Shown here piece after piece: positions 17,099-25,063 of a stretch of 64,000 nt of DNA. A model generated the notes under the pieces. It saw nothing but the letters and a program-made list of their open reading frames with translations, was not told the origin of the DNA and searched no databases. The translations under genes were made by a program, and so were the position numbers. Positions within the stretch are counted from its first letter, which is position 1. Each line of letters starts with the position of its first letter. The DNA comes from JANXSS01 sp040385645 (GTDB lineage: Bacteria > Pseudomonadota > Gammaproteobacteria > Burkholderiales > Burkholderiaceae_D), in NCBI GenBank assembly GCA_040385645.1, contig JAZKGZ010000006.1, forward strand, positions 186,001 through 250,000, given 5' to 3'.

Positions 17099-18016
17099 AT
17101 GAACGCTCTTGTCACGTCCGGCCTGCATTTCATCCAAGAGAATCGACCGTTGTCGATCGCGGTTGCCTGTTCGGTTATCGGACATGCTTTGCTGCTGGGC
17201 GTGCATTTCGCGCCACCCGACGCTTTCCGCATGCGCCCGGCCGCCCCCGGGCTGGAAGTCATTTTGGTCAATGCCAAGCACGATACCAAGCCGGTACAGG
17301 CAGAGGCACTGGCCCAGGCCAACCTCGATGGTGGCGGCAATGCCGAAGCCGGGCGCAGCAAATCGCCGATTCCCGATTTGCGCCGTAGCGACGATGGCGA
17401 CAGCATCCGGGCGGCGCGGCGCAAGATCACCGATCTGGAAGAACGCCAGCGGAAGCTGATGTCGCAGTTGAGTAGCAATCCGACGTTTTCTACGCCGCTC
17501 ACCACCGATCTGGAAAAGGTCAAGGAAGCGCCGCAGCCAGAGGCGACCGACGTTTTGGAGAGCAGCAAGGCACTGGCATTGCGCGAAGCCGAAATCAGCA
17601 AGAACGTCGAGCAGTACAACAAGCGGCCCAAGAAAACGCAGATCACGCCTAGTACCCGCGAAGTCGGGTACGCCATGTATTACAAGGCGCTGCAGGATCG
17701 TGTCGAGAAAACCGGAACGCTGGACTTTCCGCAGCAGGACGGCAAGAAATTGTACGGCGAACTGGTGATCTACATACCGGTCTATCAAGACGGCTCGTTA
17801 TATGAGCGCGACGGTGGGCCGCGTATCGAGCGGCCTTCCGGCAACCCTGCATTGGATCGTGCCGCATTGCGAATCGTACGGCGCTCCGCGCCATTCGGTA
17901 AATTTCCGCCGAACATGCGTTCCACCGACAAAGACGATGTCTGGGAAATCATCACCCGTTTCAAGTTTACGCGGGAAGACGCATTGCAAACCGAGACCAG
18001 CGGGCCGGGTAGTTGA
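17099..18016 (+). CDS. TonB-like periplasm-spanning protein
   Basis: The 305-residue protein has one membrane anchor at about residues 18-36 (SIAVACSVIGHALLLGVHF) and a hydrophilic helical linker (about 95-190). The C-terminal TonB-type domain includes LVIYIPVYQDGSLYERDGG, ALDRAALRIVRRSAPFGKFPP and EIITRFKF. TonB transmits inner-membrane energy to outer-membrane receptors. No exbB, exbD or receptor gene lies here, so the partner is elsewhere or the protein has a different envelope role. The aroE start follows its stop after 1 bp. Confidence 0.8.
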   Translation: MNALVTSGLHFIQENRPLSIAVACSVIGHALLLGVHFAPPDAFRMRPAAPGLEVILVNAKHDTKPVQAEALAQANLDGGGNAEAGRSKSPIPDLRRSDDGDSIRAARRKITDLEERQRKLMSQLSSNPTFSTPLTTDLEKVKEAPQPEATDVLESSKALALREAEISKNVEQYNKRPKKTQITPSTREVGYAMYYKALQDRVEKTGTLDFPQQDGKKLYGELVIYIPVYQDGSLYERDGGPRIERPSGNPALDRAALRIVRRSAPFGKFPPNMRSTDKDDVWEIITRFKFTREDALQTETSGPGS

Positions 18017-18017
18017 C

Positions 18018-18902
18018 GTGTCGGCGGGCTCGCAAGAATTGTCAGAATCGCCGGGGTCAAACCGGACCGGCCCGTCCGGTGCGCATCGATACGCAGTGTT
18101 CGGCAATCCGATCGCCCACAGCCGGTCACCGGCGATCCACGCGCAATTCGCCGCCCAAACCGGGCAATCCATCTCCTACGAAAAATTATTCGTGCCCTTA
18201 GGCGGGTTCGCCGCAGCGGTGGCTGAATTCATGGCGGGTGGTGGTCGCGGCGCCAACGTCACGGTTCCGTTCAAGCTCGACGCCTATGCTCTGGCGAATC
18301 ACCTGAGCATGCGTGCTGCCGCTGCCGGCGCCGTCAATACCTTGCGCTTCGACGATGGTCGGATATTCGGCGACAATACCGATGGCATCGGCCTCGTGAC
18401 CGATCTGACCGCCAATGCCGGTGTCGTCCTGCGAGGCAAGCGGATTTTGCTGCTCGGCGCCGGCGGCGCAGCACAAGGCGTGGTGTTGCCATTGCTCGAC
18501 CAGCAGCCGGCGCAACTCGTGATCGCCAATCGTACTCAGTCGAAAGCAAAAGAGGTCGCCGCCCGTTTCACATCCGACGCGCTCGGCGTCTGCGCCCTGG
18601 AAGCGCTCGACGGCGCATTCGATGTCGTCGTCAATGCCACGGCCGCCAGTCTGGAAAATGCCGTTCCGGTAATTCCTGCCAGTGTTTTCGGCGCCGATAC
18701 GCTGGCCTACGACATGATGTACGGCCCCGAACCCACCGCGTTCATGCGCTTGGCCGCCGGACACGGGGCAACGGTGCGCGATGGGTTGGGCATGCTGGTG
18801 GAGCAGGCCGCCGAAGCGTTTCTGGTGTGGCGCGGGGTACGGCCGGCAACCGCCGAGGTATTGGCGGTATTGCGCAGTACCATCGCCGGAGGCACCGCCT
18901 AA
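18018..18902 (+). CDS. aroE: Shikimate dehydrogenase
   Basis: The 294-residue enzyme reduces 3-dehydroshikimate with NADPH. Readable motifs are the shikimate-binding NPIAHSRSPAIH, the catalytic Lys in ANVTVPFK, the Asp in GDNTDGIG, the nucleotide loop LLLGAGGAAQG and the NADP-selecting NRTQSK. The start is placed at GTG 18018, directly after the preceding stop, because no ATG precedes the conserved core. This gives about 20 extra N-terminal residues compared with E. coli AroE. Its TAA stop (18900-18902) overlaps the ATG of an 11-codon mini-ORF leading to mtgA. Confidence 0.94.
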   Translation: MSAGSQELSESPGSNRTGPSGAHRYAVFGNPIAHSRSPAIHAQFAAQTGQSISYEKLFVPLGGFAAAVAEFMAGGGRGANVTVPFKLDAYALANHLSMRAAAAGAVNTLRFDDGRIFGDNTDGIGLVTDLTANAGVVLRGKRILLLGAGGAAQGVVLPLLDQQPAQLVIANRTQSKAKEVAARFTSDALGVCALEALDGAFDVVVNATAASLENAVPVIPASVFGADTLAYDMMYGPEPTAFMRLAAGHGATVRDGLGMLVEQAAEAFLVWRGVRPATAEVLAVLRSTIAGGTA

Positions 18903-18937
18903 TGGACGCCCAGGCCCTGTCCGATATTCTTCAGTGA
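18902..18937 (+). CDS. 11-codon mini-ORF coupling aroE to mtgA
   Basis: The peptide MDAQALSDILQ starts at an ATG overlapping the aroE stop (TAATG) and ends in a TGA that overlaps the mtgA GTG (GTGA). A good Shine-Dalgarno (ggagg, 18888-18892) stands 9 bp before this ATG, whereas no such motif precedes the mtgA GTG at 18934. The mini-ORF may therefore serve mainly to deliver ribosomes to mtgA by reinitiation. No function for the peptide is proposed. Confidence 0.45.
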   Translation: MDAQALSDILQ

Positions 18938-19629
18938 AGACGCTGCGCCGTCGCCTGTTATGGCTGGTCTTGCTGCCGGTCTTGTTCCTGCTGCTAGTGC
19001 AAGCCTATTTCTTCGTCCAGATCTGGTGGTGGGTGGACCATAACCCGAGCTCGACGAGCTTCATGCGCCAGCAGCACGATGCGATGCTGGATAAAAACCC
19101 GGCGGCGCGCCTGCGCCACGTATGGGTGCCGTACAGCCGTATCTCCAACAACCTCAAGCGCGCCATCATCGCTTCCGAAGATTCCCATTTTTCTGCGCAT
19201 GAAGGCGTCGACTGGGACGCGCTGCAAAGAGCGTACGAGAAAAACAACCGGCGTGGCAAGCCCGTTTCCGGCGGCTCCACCATCACGCAGCAACTGGCAA
19301 AAAATCTGTTCCTCACGGGCGAACGTAGCTACGGGCGTAAGGCACAGGAACTGATCATTGCCTACATGCTGGAATTCTGGATGGACAAGGAACGGATTTT
19401 TGAAATCTATCTGAACGTGGCGGAGTGGGGCAACGGCGTATTCGGTGCCGAGGCGGCGGCACGGCATTATTTCAATGTCTCGGCATCTGCGCTCGGTGCG
19501 AGCCAGGCTGCCAGGCTTGCCGTTATGTTGCCGAACCCACGGTTTTATGACAAGAACCGTGGTTCTGGGTATTTGCAGCGTCGCAGCGGCGTTATTTTGC
19601 GACGTATGGGCTCGGCGGCGTTGCCTTAG
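18934..19629 (+). CDS. mtgA: Monofunctional biosynthetic peptidoglycan transglycosylase
   Basis: The 231-residue glycosyltransferase family 51 enzyme polymerises lipid II into glycan strands. It has one N-terminal membrane anchor (residues about 8-30), the catalytic Glu in IIASEDSHFSAHEG, and the GT51 motif GGSTITQQLAKNLFL. The second Glu lies in the NVAEWGNGVFGAE region. No transpeptidase domain follows. The start is GTG 18934 (reading KTLRRRLLWLVLL), overlapping the stop of the 11-codon mini-ORF. Confidence 0.95.
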   Translation: MKTLRRRLLWLVLLPVLFLLLVQAYFFVQIWWWVDHNPSSTSFMRQQHDAMLDKNPAARLRHVWVPYSRISNNLKRAIIASEDSHFSAHEGVDWDALQRAYEKNNRRGKPVSGGSTITQQLAKNLFLTGERSYGRKAQELIIAYMLEFWMDKERIFEIYLNVAEWGNGVFGAEAAARHYFNVSASALGASQAARLAVMLPNPRFYDKNRGSGYLQRRSGVILRRMGSAALP

Positions 19630-19798
19630 CTTGCACGGAATGCTCCTAAGCCTAAAATGAATGAAGAAAGGTCGGAGGTGTATCGGCGTGTTTAATTTTG
19701 CTCCCACATTGAATCTGCCCATATTCCCATTGAAAGAAACAAGGCAATACCAAGTTATTTGCTGTTTAGTAAATATTGTGGAAATAGAAAATTTCTCG

Positions 19799-20125
19799 CT
19801 ACTTGGCGATGCCTAAGAACACGGCCAAGCAGCGTTCAACCTCTGTTAATGCATCCGTGCTGATGTGTCCGAAGGCTTTTCCTATTTTGTCCCGCTTTAT
19901 GGTCATGGCCTTGTCTGCCATCACTTGCGACGTTTTCTGCAAACCGTTTTCGGCACTCGGCTCAACGGTAATGCGCAGCAGCGGCGCAATAACAAGCGTG
20001 CTGGTCACCGGCAGCACCGTCACTGTGGCGTGTTCGCCAAATTGGTCAGCCTGAATAACCAAGGCGGGACGCGGTTTTCCGAAGTCGCCTTGCATGGCAA
20101 TGGCCACCAAATCGCCCCGTATCAT
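19799..20125 (-). CDS. MazF/PemK-type toxin (putative mRNA interferase)
   Basis: The 108-residue protein starts MIRGDLVAIAMQGDFGKPRPALVIQAD, the MazF/PemK beta-barrel opening, and continues VTVLPVTSTL, then a typical QVMADKAMTIKRDKIG segment. By family it cleaves mRNA and is neutralised by the protein encoded just upstream. The start overlaps the antitoxin stop by 4 bp, the usual coupling of such pairs. The 169 bp between mtgA and this gene are AT-rich and contain no recognisable gene. Confidence 0.88.
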   Translation of the reverse strand: MIRGDLVAIAMQGDFGKPRPALVIQADQFGEHATVTVLPVTSTLVIAPLLRITVEPSAENGLQKTSQVMADKAMTIKRDKIGKAFGHISTDALTEVERCLAVFLGIAK

Positions 20126-20340
20126 TCTGTCCAGCCGTCTAGGTCTGCCAGCGCGTCATCCATGAAGTGCTGTATGTCGGTGTCCGCCATATCCGCCTGC
20201 GATGCGAGGCGACACTGACGACGGCATTCCTCGGCGAAGTCTGGCCGTCGCGTATCCGGCACCCAAATCTGTACCGGGCGCAGTCCTGCTAGGCGTAGCG
20301 CGTCGCGGTGCTTTTGAACGCGTGAATTGACGTGTGCCAT
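20122..20340 (-). CDS. MazE-like antitoxin (DUF3018 type)
   Basis: The 72-residue protein begins MAHVNSRVQKHRDALRLAGL and continues RPVQIWVPDTRRPDFAEECRRQ, characteristic of the short antitoxins paired with PemK/MazF toxins. The N-terminal part should bind DNA for autoregulation; the acidic C-terminus (FMDDALADLDGWTE) should wrap the toxin. A perfect aaggagg (20352-20346) precedes the start. Its promoter with flanking direct repeats is described separately. Confidence 0.88.
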   Translation of the reverse strand: MAHVNSRVQKHRDALRLAGLRPVQIWVPDTRRPDFAEECRRQCRLASQADMADTDIQHFMDDALADLDGWTE

Positions 20341-20345
20341 TTGAG

Positions 20346-20397
20346 CCTCCTTGCCGTCACATGCAACATTCTATATCTATCCGGCGTTACATGCAAC
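20346..20397 (-). promoter_or_regulatory. Promoter and operator of the MazEF-like pair
   Basis: On the minus strand a -35 TTGCAT (20396-20391) is separated by 17 bp from a -10 TAGAAT (20373-20368). The 9-bp direct repeat gttgcatgt occurs twice, at 20397-20389 and 20367-20359, exactly 30 bp apart. One copy covers the -35; the other directly follows the -10. aaggagg lies at 20352-20346. This is a compact autoregulated promoter in which antitoxin bound to same-face repeats would bracket the polymerase site. Confidence 0.7.
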
Positions 20398-20576
20398 GAA
20401 ATGCCGCTGGAATCACAAACGCAGTGGCGAAAAATCTTATGCGGTCTACAAGGGTGTTGCACTGACCGGTTGAATCCGCCGTTTTCCTCGTATTCAAATA
20501 CCGAAACACTCGGTAACTTGCGTGCCGCATATCATCAGCAGGCGTTTAAATTCTTTCCCTGTCACGCTCCTACCGC

Positions 20577-20873
20577 TTACGGCTGAAAAACACGGATGCG
20601 CGGCGAAATCTTGTTCGTCAGCGTGCGAGCCGCCACACGTAAGTCGTATTCGCTTTGCAAATTCAGCCAGTAGCGCGCATGCATTCCAAAGAAGATCGCC
20701 AGTCGTAGCGCCGTGTCGGCGGTGATTGGTCGATTGCCGTTCACAATTTCGCTGATCCGGCTTGGTGGCACGTCGATATCTGCTGCCAGCTTCTGCGCCG
20801 TGATCCCAAGCGGCCTCATGAATTCTTCAAGCAGAATTTCGCCGGGATGGATTTCGTCAAGTAGCTTTGTCAT
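20577..20873 (-). CDS. HigA-type XRE-family regulator without an adjacent toxin
   Basis: The 98-residue protein (MTKLLDEIHPGEILLEEFMRPLG...) has the HigA antitoxin helix-turn-helix, including LAADIDVPPSRISEIVNGNR and the family segment RLAIFFGMHARYWLNLQ. HigA normally follows higB. Here only 56 bp separate it from the hemL stop upstream, and no HigB-like frame is found on either side. It is therefore an orphan antitoxin or a stand-alone repressor. The start could also be the ATG at 20888, five codons earlier. Confidence 0.82.
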   Translation of the reverse strand: MTKLLDEIHPGEILLEEFMRPLGITAQKLAADIDVPPSRISEIVNGNRPITADTALRLAIFFGMHARYWLNLQSEYDLRVAARTLTNKISPRIRVFQP

Positions 20874-20929
20874 TTTTTCGATTCCCATTGAGTGCACGAG
20901 ATATTCACCGGAATTTAAAGAAGAAGCAC

Positions 20930-22207
20930 TCAATCAGCAAAAGCCCCACGCGCCGCCTCAATCGTCGCTGCAATCACCGAATCATCATGCTGCGCTGAGA
21001 CAAACCCTGCTTCAAAAGCAGAGGGCGCAAGATAGACGCCGGCATCGAGCATGCGATGGAAAAACCGATTGAAGCGGGCTTTGTCGCACGCCATCATCGC
21101 CTGATAAGTTACCGGCACTTCAGCCGTGAAGTAAATGCCGAACATGCCGCCGACCGCATCGGCGCAGAAGGATACGCCGGCCTGACTGGCAACCGCGCTC
21201 AGGCCATCGGTAAGCTTTCTAGTCTGCGCACCGAGGTGTTCATAAAAACCGGGTGTCTGGATCAATTTCAAGGTCGTCATACCGGCTGCAACAGCTACCG
21301 GGTTGCCAGACAACGTGCCGGCCTGGTACACGCCACCCAGCGGGGCCAGATGCTTCATCACGTGAGCCGGCCCGCCGAAGGCCGCCACCGGCAGGCCGCC
21401 GCCGATCACCTTACCTAGGGCCGTCATGTCGGGCTCGATATTGTAAAGCGCCTGTGCGCCACCCAGCGCCACGCGAAAACCCGACATCACTTCATCGAAA
21501 ATCAGCAGTGCGCCGTGTTGCGTACAGACGCGGCGCATGGTCTGCAGAAATTCCGGCGAGGCCCGCATCAGGTTCATGTTGCCGGCGATCGGCTCGACCA
21601 TCACGCAGGCGATCTGGTCACCGATTTTTGCGAAGGTATCTTCGAGTTGCTGACTATCGTTATAGTCCAGCACCAGCGTGTGCTTGGCAAAATCCTCCGG
21701 TACGCCGGCTGAGGTCGGGTTGCCGAAGGTGAGCAGACCACTGCCGGCTTTTACCAGCAGCGAATCGGCATGGCCGTGATAGCAGCCTTCGAATTTTATG
21801 ATCTTGTCGCGCCCGGTAGCACCGCGTGCCAGTCGCAGGGCGCTCATGGCTGCTTCGGTGCCGGAGGAAACAAGCCGTACTTGCTCGATGGACGGCACCA
21901 GTTTGCAGATTTCCTCGGCCATCAGTACTTCGCCTTCGGTCGGTGCGCCGAAGCTCAGACCTCTGGCAGCTGCCTGCTGTACTGCTGCCACGACCTCGGG
22001 ATGGGCATGGCCGAGAATGGCCGGCCCCCACGAACCGATGTAGTCGATGTAGCGCCGTTCGTCGGCATCCCAAAAATATGGGCCTTGTGCGCGGGTGACA
22101 AAGCGTGGCGTACCACCAACCGAGCGGAAGGCGCGTACTGGGGAGTTGACGCCGCCCGGCGTCGTTAGTTGAGCGCGCGCGAAGAGCATTTCGTTGTTGG
22201 AATTCAC
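20930..22207 (-). CDS. hemL: Glutamate-1-semialdehyde 2,1-aminomutase
   Basis: The 425-residue PLP enzyme makes 5-aminolevulinate for haem synthesis by the C5 pathway. Readable motifs are TPGGVNSPVRAF near the N terminus, the phosphate-binding SSGTEAAMSALRLAR, and the Schiff-base Lys K266 in TALGKVIGGGLP. The start is GTG at 22207; an internal ATG at 22189 is possible. thiD lies 90 bp upstream on the same strand and the HigA-like gene follows. Confidence 0.96.
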   Translation of the reverse strand: MNSNNEMLFARAQLTTPGGVNSPVRAFRSVGGTPRFVTRAQGPYFWDADERRYIDYIGSWGPAILGHAHPEVVAAVQQAAARGLSFGAPTEGEVLMAEEICKLVPSIEQVRLVSSGTEAAMSALRLARGATGRDKIIKFEGCYHGHADSLLVKAGSGLLTFGNPTSAGVPEDFAKHTLVLDYNDSQQLEDTFAKIGDQIACVMVEPIAGNMNLMRASPEFLQTMRRVCTQHGALLIFDEVMSGFRVALGGAQALYNIEPDMTALGKVIGGGLPVAAFGGPAHVMKHLAPLGGVYQAGTLSGNPVAVAAGMTTLKLIQTPGFYEHLGAQTRKLTDGLSAVASQAGVSFCADAVGGMFGIYFTAEVPVTYQAMMACDKARFNRFFHRMLDAGVYLAPSAFEAGFVSAQHDDSVIAATIEAARGAFAD

Positions 22208-22297
22208 GATGGATTGCCTTGAAATAACGATTTTCGTTAGTCGATGAAATATTGCGCCAGTAAGAATGTCGCGCGATGTTCAAGCTAATTAGGATGG

Positions 22298-23122
22298 TCA
22301 GTGGTCAGCTTCCGGCTCGCGTGCCCAAAAATAGCGGTCTGGAATCATTCTTCCCATACCCAGGCGCTGTGCATGAGCGATGCTGGCAACGACGAATTCC
22401 TGCGCCTCGAATACCGCTTCCGGTACATCCAGGCCGTTGGCCAACATCGCTGTCGTCGTTGCCGACAAAGTACTGCCGGCACCGGCGTAGGTTCCGGAAA
22501 TGCGCTGCCATCTGTCGTGACGCACCAGCCCAGTGTCATTGAACAGGCTATTGACGATTTCATGCGTCTCGCCGGGTGTGCCCGTGACTAGAACATACTC
22601 GCAGCCCATACCGATGATATGCATGGCATCGATCATCAGCGTATCTTCGGCCGAAGGCTCGCGCCAGCTTTCGGCGAGTCGCTCGAGTTCTACGGCCGAC
22701 AGCAGCAGCAATGTGGTTTGCGGAATCAGCAGTTCCCGCATCGCCGTGGTTAGGTCGTCGTCTTCCAGCACCTGCTCAGGCATGCCGGTAAGGTAAGGGT
22801 CCAGCACCAGTGGCACGTCCGGATAATCTGAGGCGATTTCGGCAACGACGGAAATCGCATCGACGCTACCGAGCGCCCCGACTTTGAACGCCGCCACCGG
22901 CATGTCTTCCAGCACCATGCGCGCTTGATCGGACACCCAATCGGCGTCGATCACTTGCAAGTCTTCGATGCGGGCAGTGTCGCCGATCAGCAGGGCTGTA
23001 ATAACGGACATGCCGTGGCAGCCCATGGCGGCGAAGGACGCCAAGTCGGCCTGGATGCCGACGGCACCCACGGGATCGGCGACGCCGAACGTCAGGATCA
23101 GCGGGGAAGTTTGGATTTGCAC
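22298..23122 (-). CDS. thiD: Hydroxymethylpyrimidine (phosphate) kinase
   Basis: The 274-residue ribokinase-fold enzyme phosphorylates the pyrimidine moiety of thiamine. The substrate loop reads LTFGVADPVGAVGIQADLASF, in place of the more common D-S-S/G-G-GAGIQAD, a variant typical of Burkholderiales ThiD. The C-terminal anion-hole region is GTYAGAGSTLSATTTAML, where the catalytic position usually reads GTGC(T/A). The start is set at GTG 23122 (QIQTSPLILTFG), giving the standard length. It is divergent from the rubredoxin gene, with 53 bp between. Confidence 0.9.
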   Translation of the reverse strand: MQIQTSPLILTFGVADPVGAVGIQADLASFAAMGCHGMSVITALLIGDTARIEDLQVIDADWVSDQARMVLEDMPVAAFKVGALGSVDAISVVAEIASDYPDVPLVLDPYLTGMPEQVLEDDDLTTAMRELLIPQTTLLLLSAVELERLAESWREPSAEDTLMIDAMHIIGMGCEYVLVTGTPGETHEIVNSLFNDTGLVRHDRWQRISGTYAGAGSTLSATTTAMLANGLDVPEAVFEAQEFVVASIAHAQRLGMGRMIPDRYFWAREPEADH

Positions 23123-23175
23123 GGCGTGTGGATTAAGATAGGCGACTTTGCATTTTACTTGAAGGGCTGTCCGCC

Positions 23176-23403
23176 GTGAGCATTGACCCAACCTCTGGTT
23201 CCTCCGATTCTGGTTCGTCCAATCAGCAATCTTCCGCATCTCAAACTTGGATGTGCCTGATCTGCGGCTGGATCTACGACGAAGCCGCCGGCTTGCCTGA
23301 AGAAGGCATCCCGCCGGGCACCGCCTGGCCCGACGTGCCGATGAACTGGACTTGTCCGGAATGCGGCGCACGTAAAGAAGATTTCGAAATGGTGGTCATT
23401 TGA
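23176..23403 (+). CDS. rubA: Rubredoxin
   Basis: The 75-residue protein carries a single Fe(Cys)4 site formed by C27 and C30 (MCLICGWIYDEAAG) and C60 and C63 (WTCPECGARKEDF). It is a small one-electron carrier. A Ser/Gln-rich extension of about 24 residues precedes the folded core, longer than in classical rubredoxins. The start is GTG 23176. It is divergently transcribed from thiD and lies upstream of the pil cluster, separated from it by 170 bp holding a promoter candidate. Confidence 0.93.
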   Translation: MSIDPTSGSSDSGSSNQQSSASQTWMCLICGWIYDEAAGLPEEGIPPGTAWPDVPMNWTCPECGARKEDFEMVVI

Positions 23404-23518
23404 CTATTTTCCATTGCATGTTCGCTAACTGAAATCTATCCTCGCAGCCCGCCGCCACGGCGGGTTCGCGTAAAAACCACGCCTCGGGGCGCTCGCCCCA
23501 ATGTTGTTCTAAAGCATC

Positions 23519-23548
23519 TTGCCTTTTGCCGACGTTGCGCTTTATATT
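23519..23548 (+). promoter_or_regulatory. Candidate sigma-70 promoter of the pil-chp operon
   Basis: TTGCCT at 23519-23524 is followed by TTATAT at 23542-23547 (17 bp spacer), or TATATT at 23543-23548 (18 bp). Transcription would start about 15-20 bp before the pilG start at 23574. A short GC hairpin (ggggcgctcgcccc, 23486-23499) lies just upstream and may end the rubredoxin transcript, although it has no T-run. Confidence 0.5.
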
Positions 23549-23573
23549 GAACGTTGTTCAATGAGACGACGCG

Positions 23574-23975
23574 ATGACGACACCAGTGGAGAATCCCGGC
23601 CTGAAGATCATGGTGATCGACGACAGCAGCACGATTCGTCGTTCCGCCGAAATTTTTCTTGGCCAATCCGGATACCAGGTGGTGCTCGCCGAGGATGGCT
23701 TCGATGCCTTGGCAAAGATGAACGATCACCATCCTGCACTGATCTTCTGCGACATCCTCATGCCGCGTCTGGATGGTTATCAAACTTGTGCACTGATTAA
23801 AAAAAGCGCGAAATTTCATGCGACGCCGGTCGTAATGCTGTCTTCCAAAGACGGTCTGTTCGATCGCGCTCGCGGTGCCATGGTCGGCTCGGACGCTTAT
23901 CTGACGAAGCCGTTCACCAAAGATAGTTTGCTCAAGACCGTTCGCGCTCACACCACGCCGGCCAACGGCGAGTAA
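23574..23975 (+). CDS. pilG: Twitching-motility response regulator PilG
   Basis: The 133-residue protein is a single receiver domain. The acidic pocket is MVIDDSST (D16, D17), the phospho-acceptor is D60 in LIFCDILMPRLDG, and the conserved Lys lies in DAYLTKPF. PilG acts as CheY-like output of the Pil-Chp chemosensory pathway controlling type IV pilus extension. It begins a run pilG-pilH-pilI-pilJ-chpA in the standard order, all on the plus strand with short gaps. Confidence 0.95.
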   Translation: MTTPVENPGLKIMVIDDSSTIRRSAEIFLGQSGYQVVLAEDGFDALAKMNDHHPALIFCDILMPRLDGYQTCALIKKSAKFHATPVVMLSSKDGLFDRARGAMVGSDAYLTKPFTKDSLLKTVRAHTTPANGE

Positions 23976-24001
23976 TTTCATCGAATAAAGGTTTGATTGA
24001 A

Positions 24002-24367
24002 ATGGCCATTCAAAAAATTCTCGTCGTCGATGATTCGCCTACGGAGCGGTATTTCCTGACAGATATCCTGGTCAAAAACGGGTTTTCCGTATCTACTGCA
24101 GAAAACGGCGAAGAAGCCCTGCTGAAAATCAAAGCAGACAAGCCACAGCTGATTTTGATGGATATTGTCATGCCGGGGCAAAACGGTTTTCAGGTGACGC
24201 GTGCCATCAGCCGCGATACGACCACGCAGGATATTCCCATCATCATCTGTACCAGCAAGGGACAGGAAACCGATCGTATCTGGGGCTTGCGTCAGGGAGC
24301 ACGGGATTATTTGGTCAAACCTGTCGATCCGCAAGAGTTGCTGGCGAAAATAGCCGCACTCGGTTAA
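24002..24367 (+). CDS. pilH: Twitching-motility response regulator PilH
   Basis: The 121-residue single receiver domain begins MAIQKILVVDDSPTERYFL, with phospho-acceptor D54 in LILMDIVMPGQNGFQ and Lys in DYLVKPVDP. The CTSKGQETDRIWGLRQGARDYL region is typical of PilH. It is the second CheY-like protein of the pathway and acts as phosphate sink or retraction regulator in Pseudomonas. ATG 24002 is preferred over TTG 23993 because aaagg (23987-23991) is properly spaced only for the ATG. Confidence 0.95.
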   Translation: MAIQKILVVDDSPTERYFLTDILVKNGFSVSTAENGEEALLKIKADKPQLILMDIVMPGQNGFQVTRAISRDTTTQDIPIIICTSKGQETDRIWGLRQGARDYLVKPVDPQELLAKIAALG

Positions 24368-24387
24368 GCGCTTACCCGACTCCCACC

Positions 24388-24984
24388 ATGAGTGAACCGA
24401 CTCCCGAATCGAGTGTCCTGCTACCGGAAAAAGCTTTCAGCCGGCCAGATCCGGCTGCACGGCGCGCGCGCATGCGGGAATTCCAGACACGTCTGGTCGA
24501 CCGGATGCAGGCGGCTCGTACGGGCAGCGACACGCGTGCCGGCCAGTTGGGAGTTCTGGTGGGAAGCCAACGATGCTTGATCGACTTGCCGCAGACCGGG
24601 GAAATCGTCTCCGTTGGCACGATTACCCGCGTCCCGCTCACACAGCCCTGGTTCCTTGGCTTGACCAACATTCGCGGTAATTTAATCAGCGTCGTGGATT
24701 TTGCGCAATTTCTCGGTGGTGGTGCAACGGCCATCGAGAAGCAGAGCCGAATTATCGCCTTCGCTTCTTCGTTGGGCTTGAATAGCGGAATGCTGGTGTC
24801 GCAAGTTCTTGGCTTACGCAATCTGTCCGATATGCAGCTCCAGGACGAACAGCAGACCGATGGGCAAAGCGGCCCGCAAGACTGGCAGCGGCAGCGTTAT
24901 TTGGATAGTGAACAGGCGGAGTGGCAATTGATCGATTTGGTCGCCATCACGCGCAATCCGCAATTTCTGCAGGTCGCGGCGTGA
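24388..24984 (+). CDS. pilI: CheW-like adaptor PilI
   Basis: The 198-residue CheW-domain protein couples the PilJ receptor to the ChpA kinase. The core segments LIDLPQTGEIVSVGTITRVPLTQ and PWFLGLTNIRGNLISVVDF carry the CheW signature (N-I-R-G-x-hhS-V-h-D). The N-terminal 50 residues are Arg-rich and helical. It is separated by 20 bp from pilH and 79 bp from pilJ. Confidence 0.93.
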   Translation: MSEPTPESSVLLPEKAFSRPDPAARRARMREFQTRLVDRMQAARTGSDTRAGQLGVLVGSQRCLIDLPQTGEIVSVGTITRVPLTQPWFLGLTNIRGNLISVVDFAQFLGGGATAIEKQSRIIAFASSLGLNSGMLVSQVLGLRNLSDMQLQDEQQTDGQSGPQDWQRQRYLDSEQAEWQLIDLVAITRNPQFLQVAA

Positions 24985-25063
24985 AGCTGCATGGTGCCGT
25001 GATAGCTGCAACGTAGTATCGCCAGCCGACAGGCCGCATAGGTAATTCATCAGGAGATTCGAC

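Noticed and set aside
16640..17788. 382-codon minus-strand frame across the RNB and TonB-like genes
   Set aside because: It spans two recognised genes antisense and has no homologous motif; it is typical of high-GC shadow frames.
23486..23499. Short GC hairpin after the rubredoxin gene as a terminator
   Set aside because: There is no T-run after the stem, so it is only mentioned with the pilG promoter.
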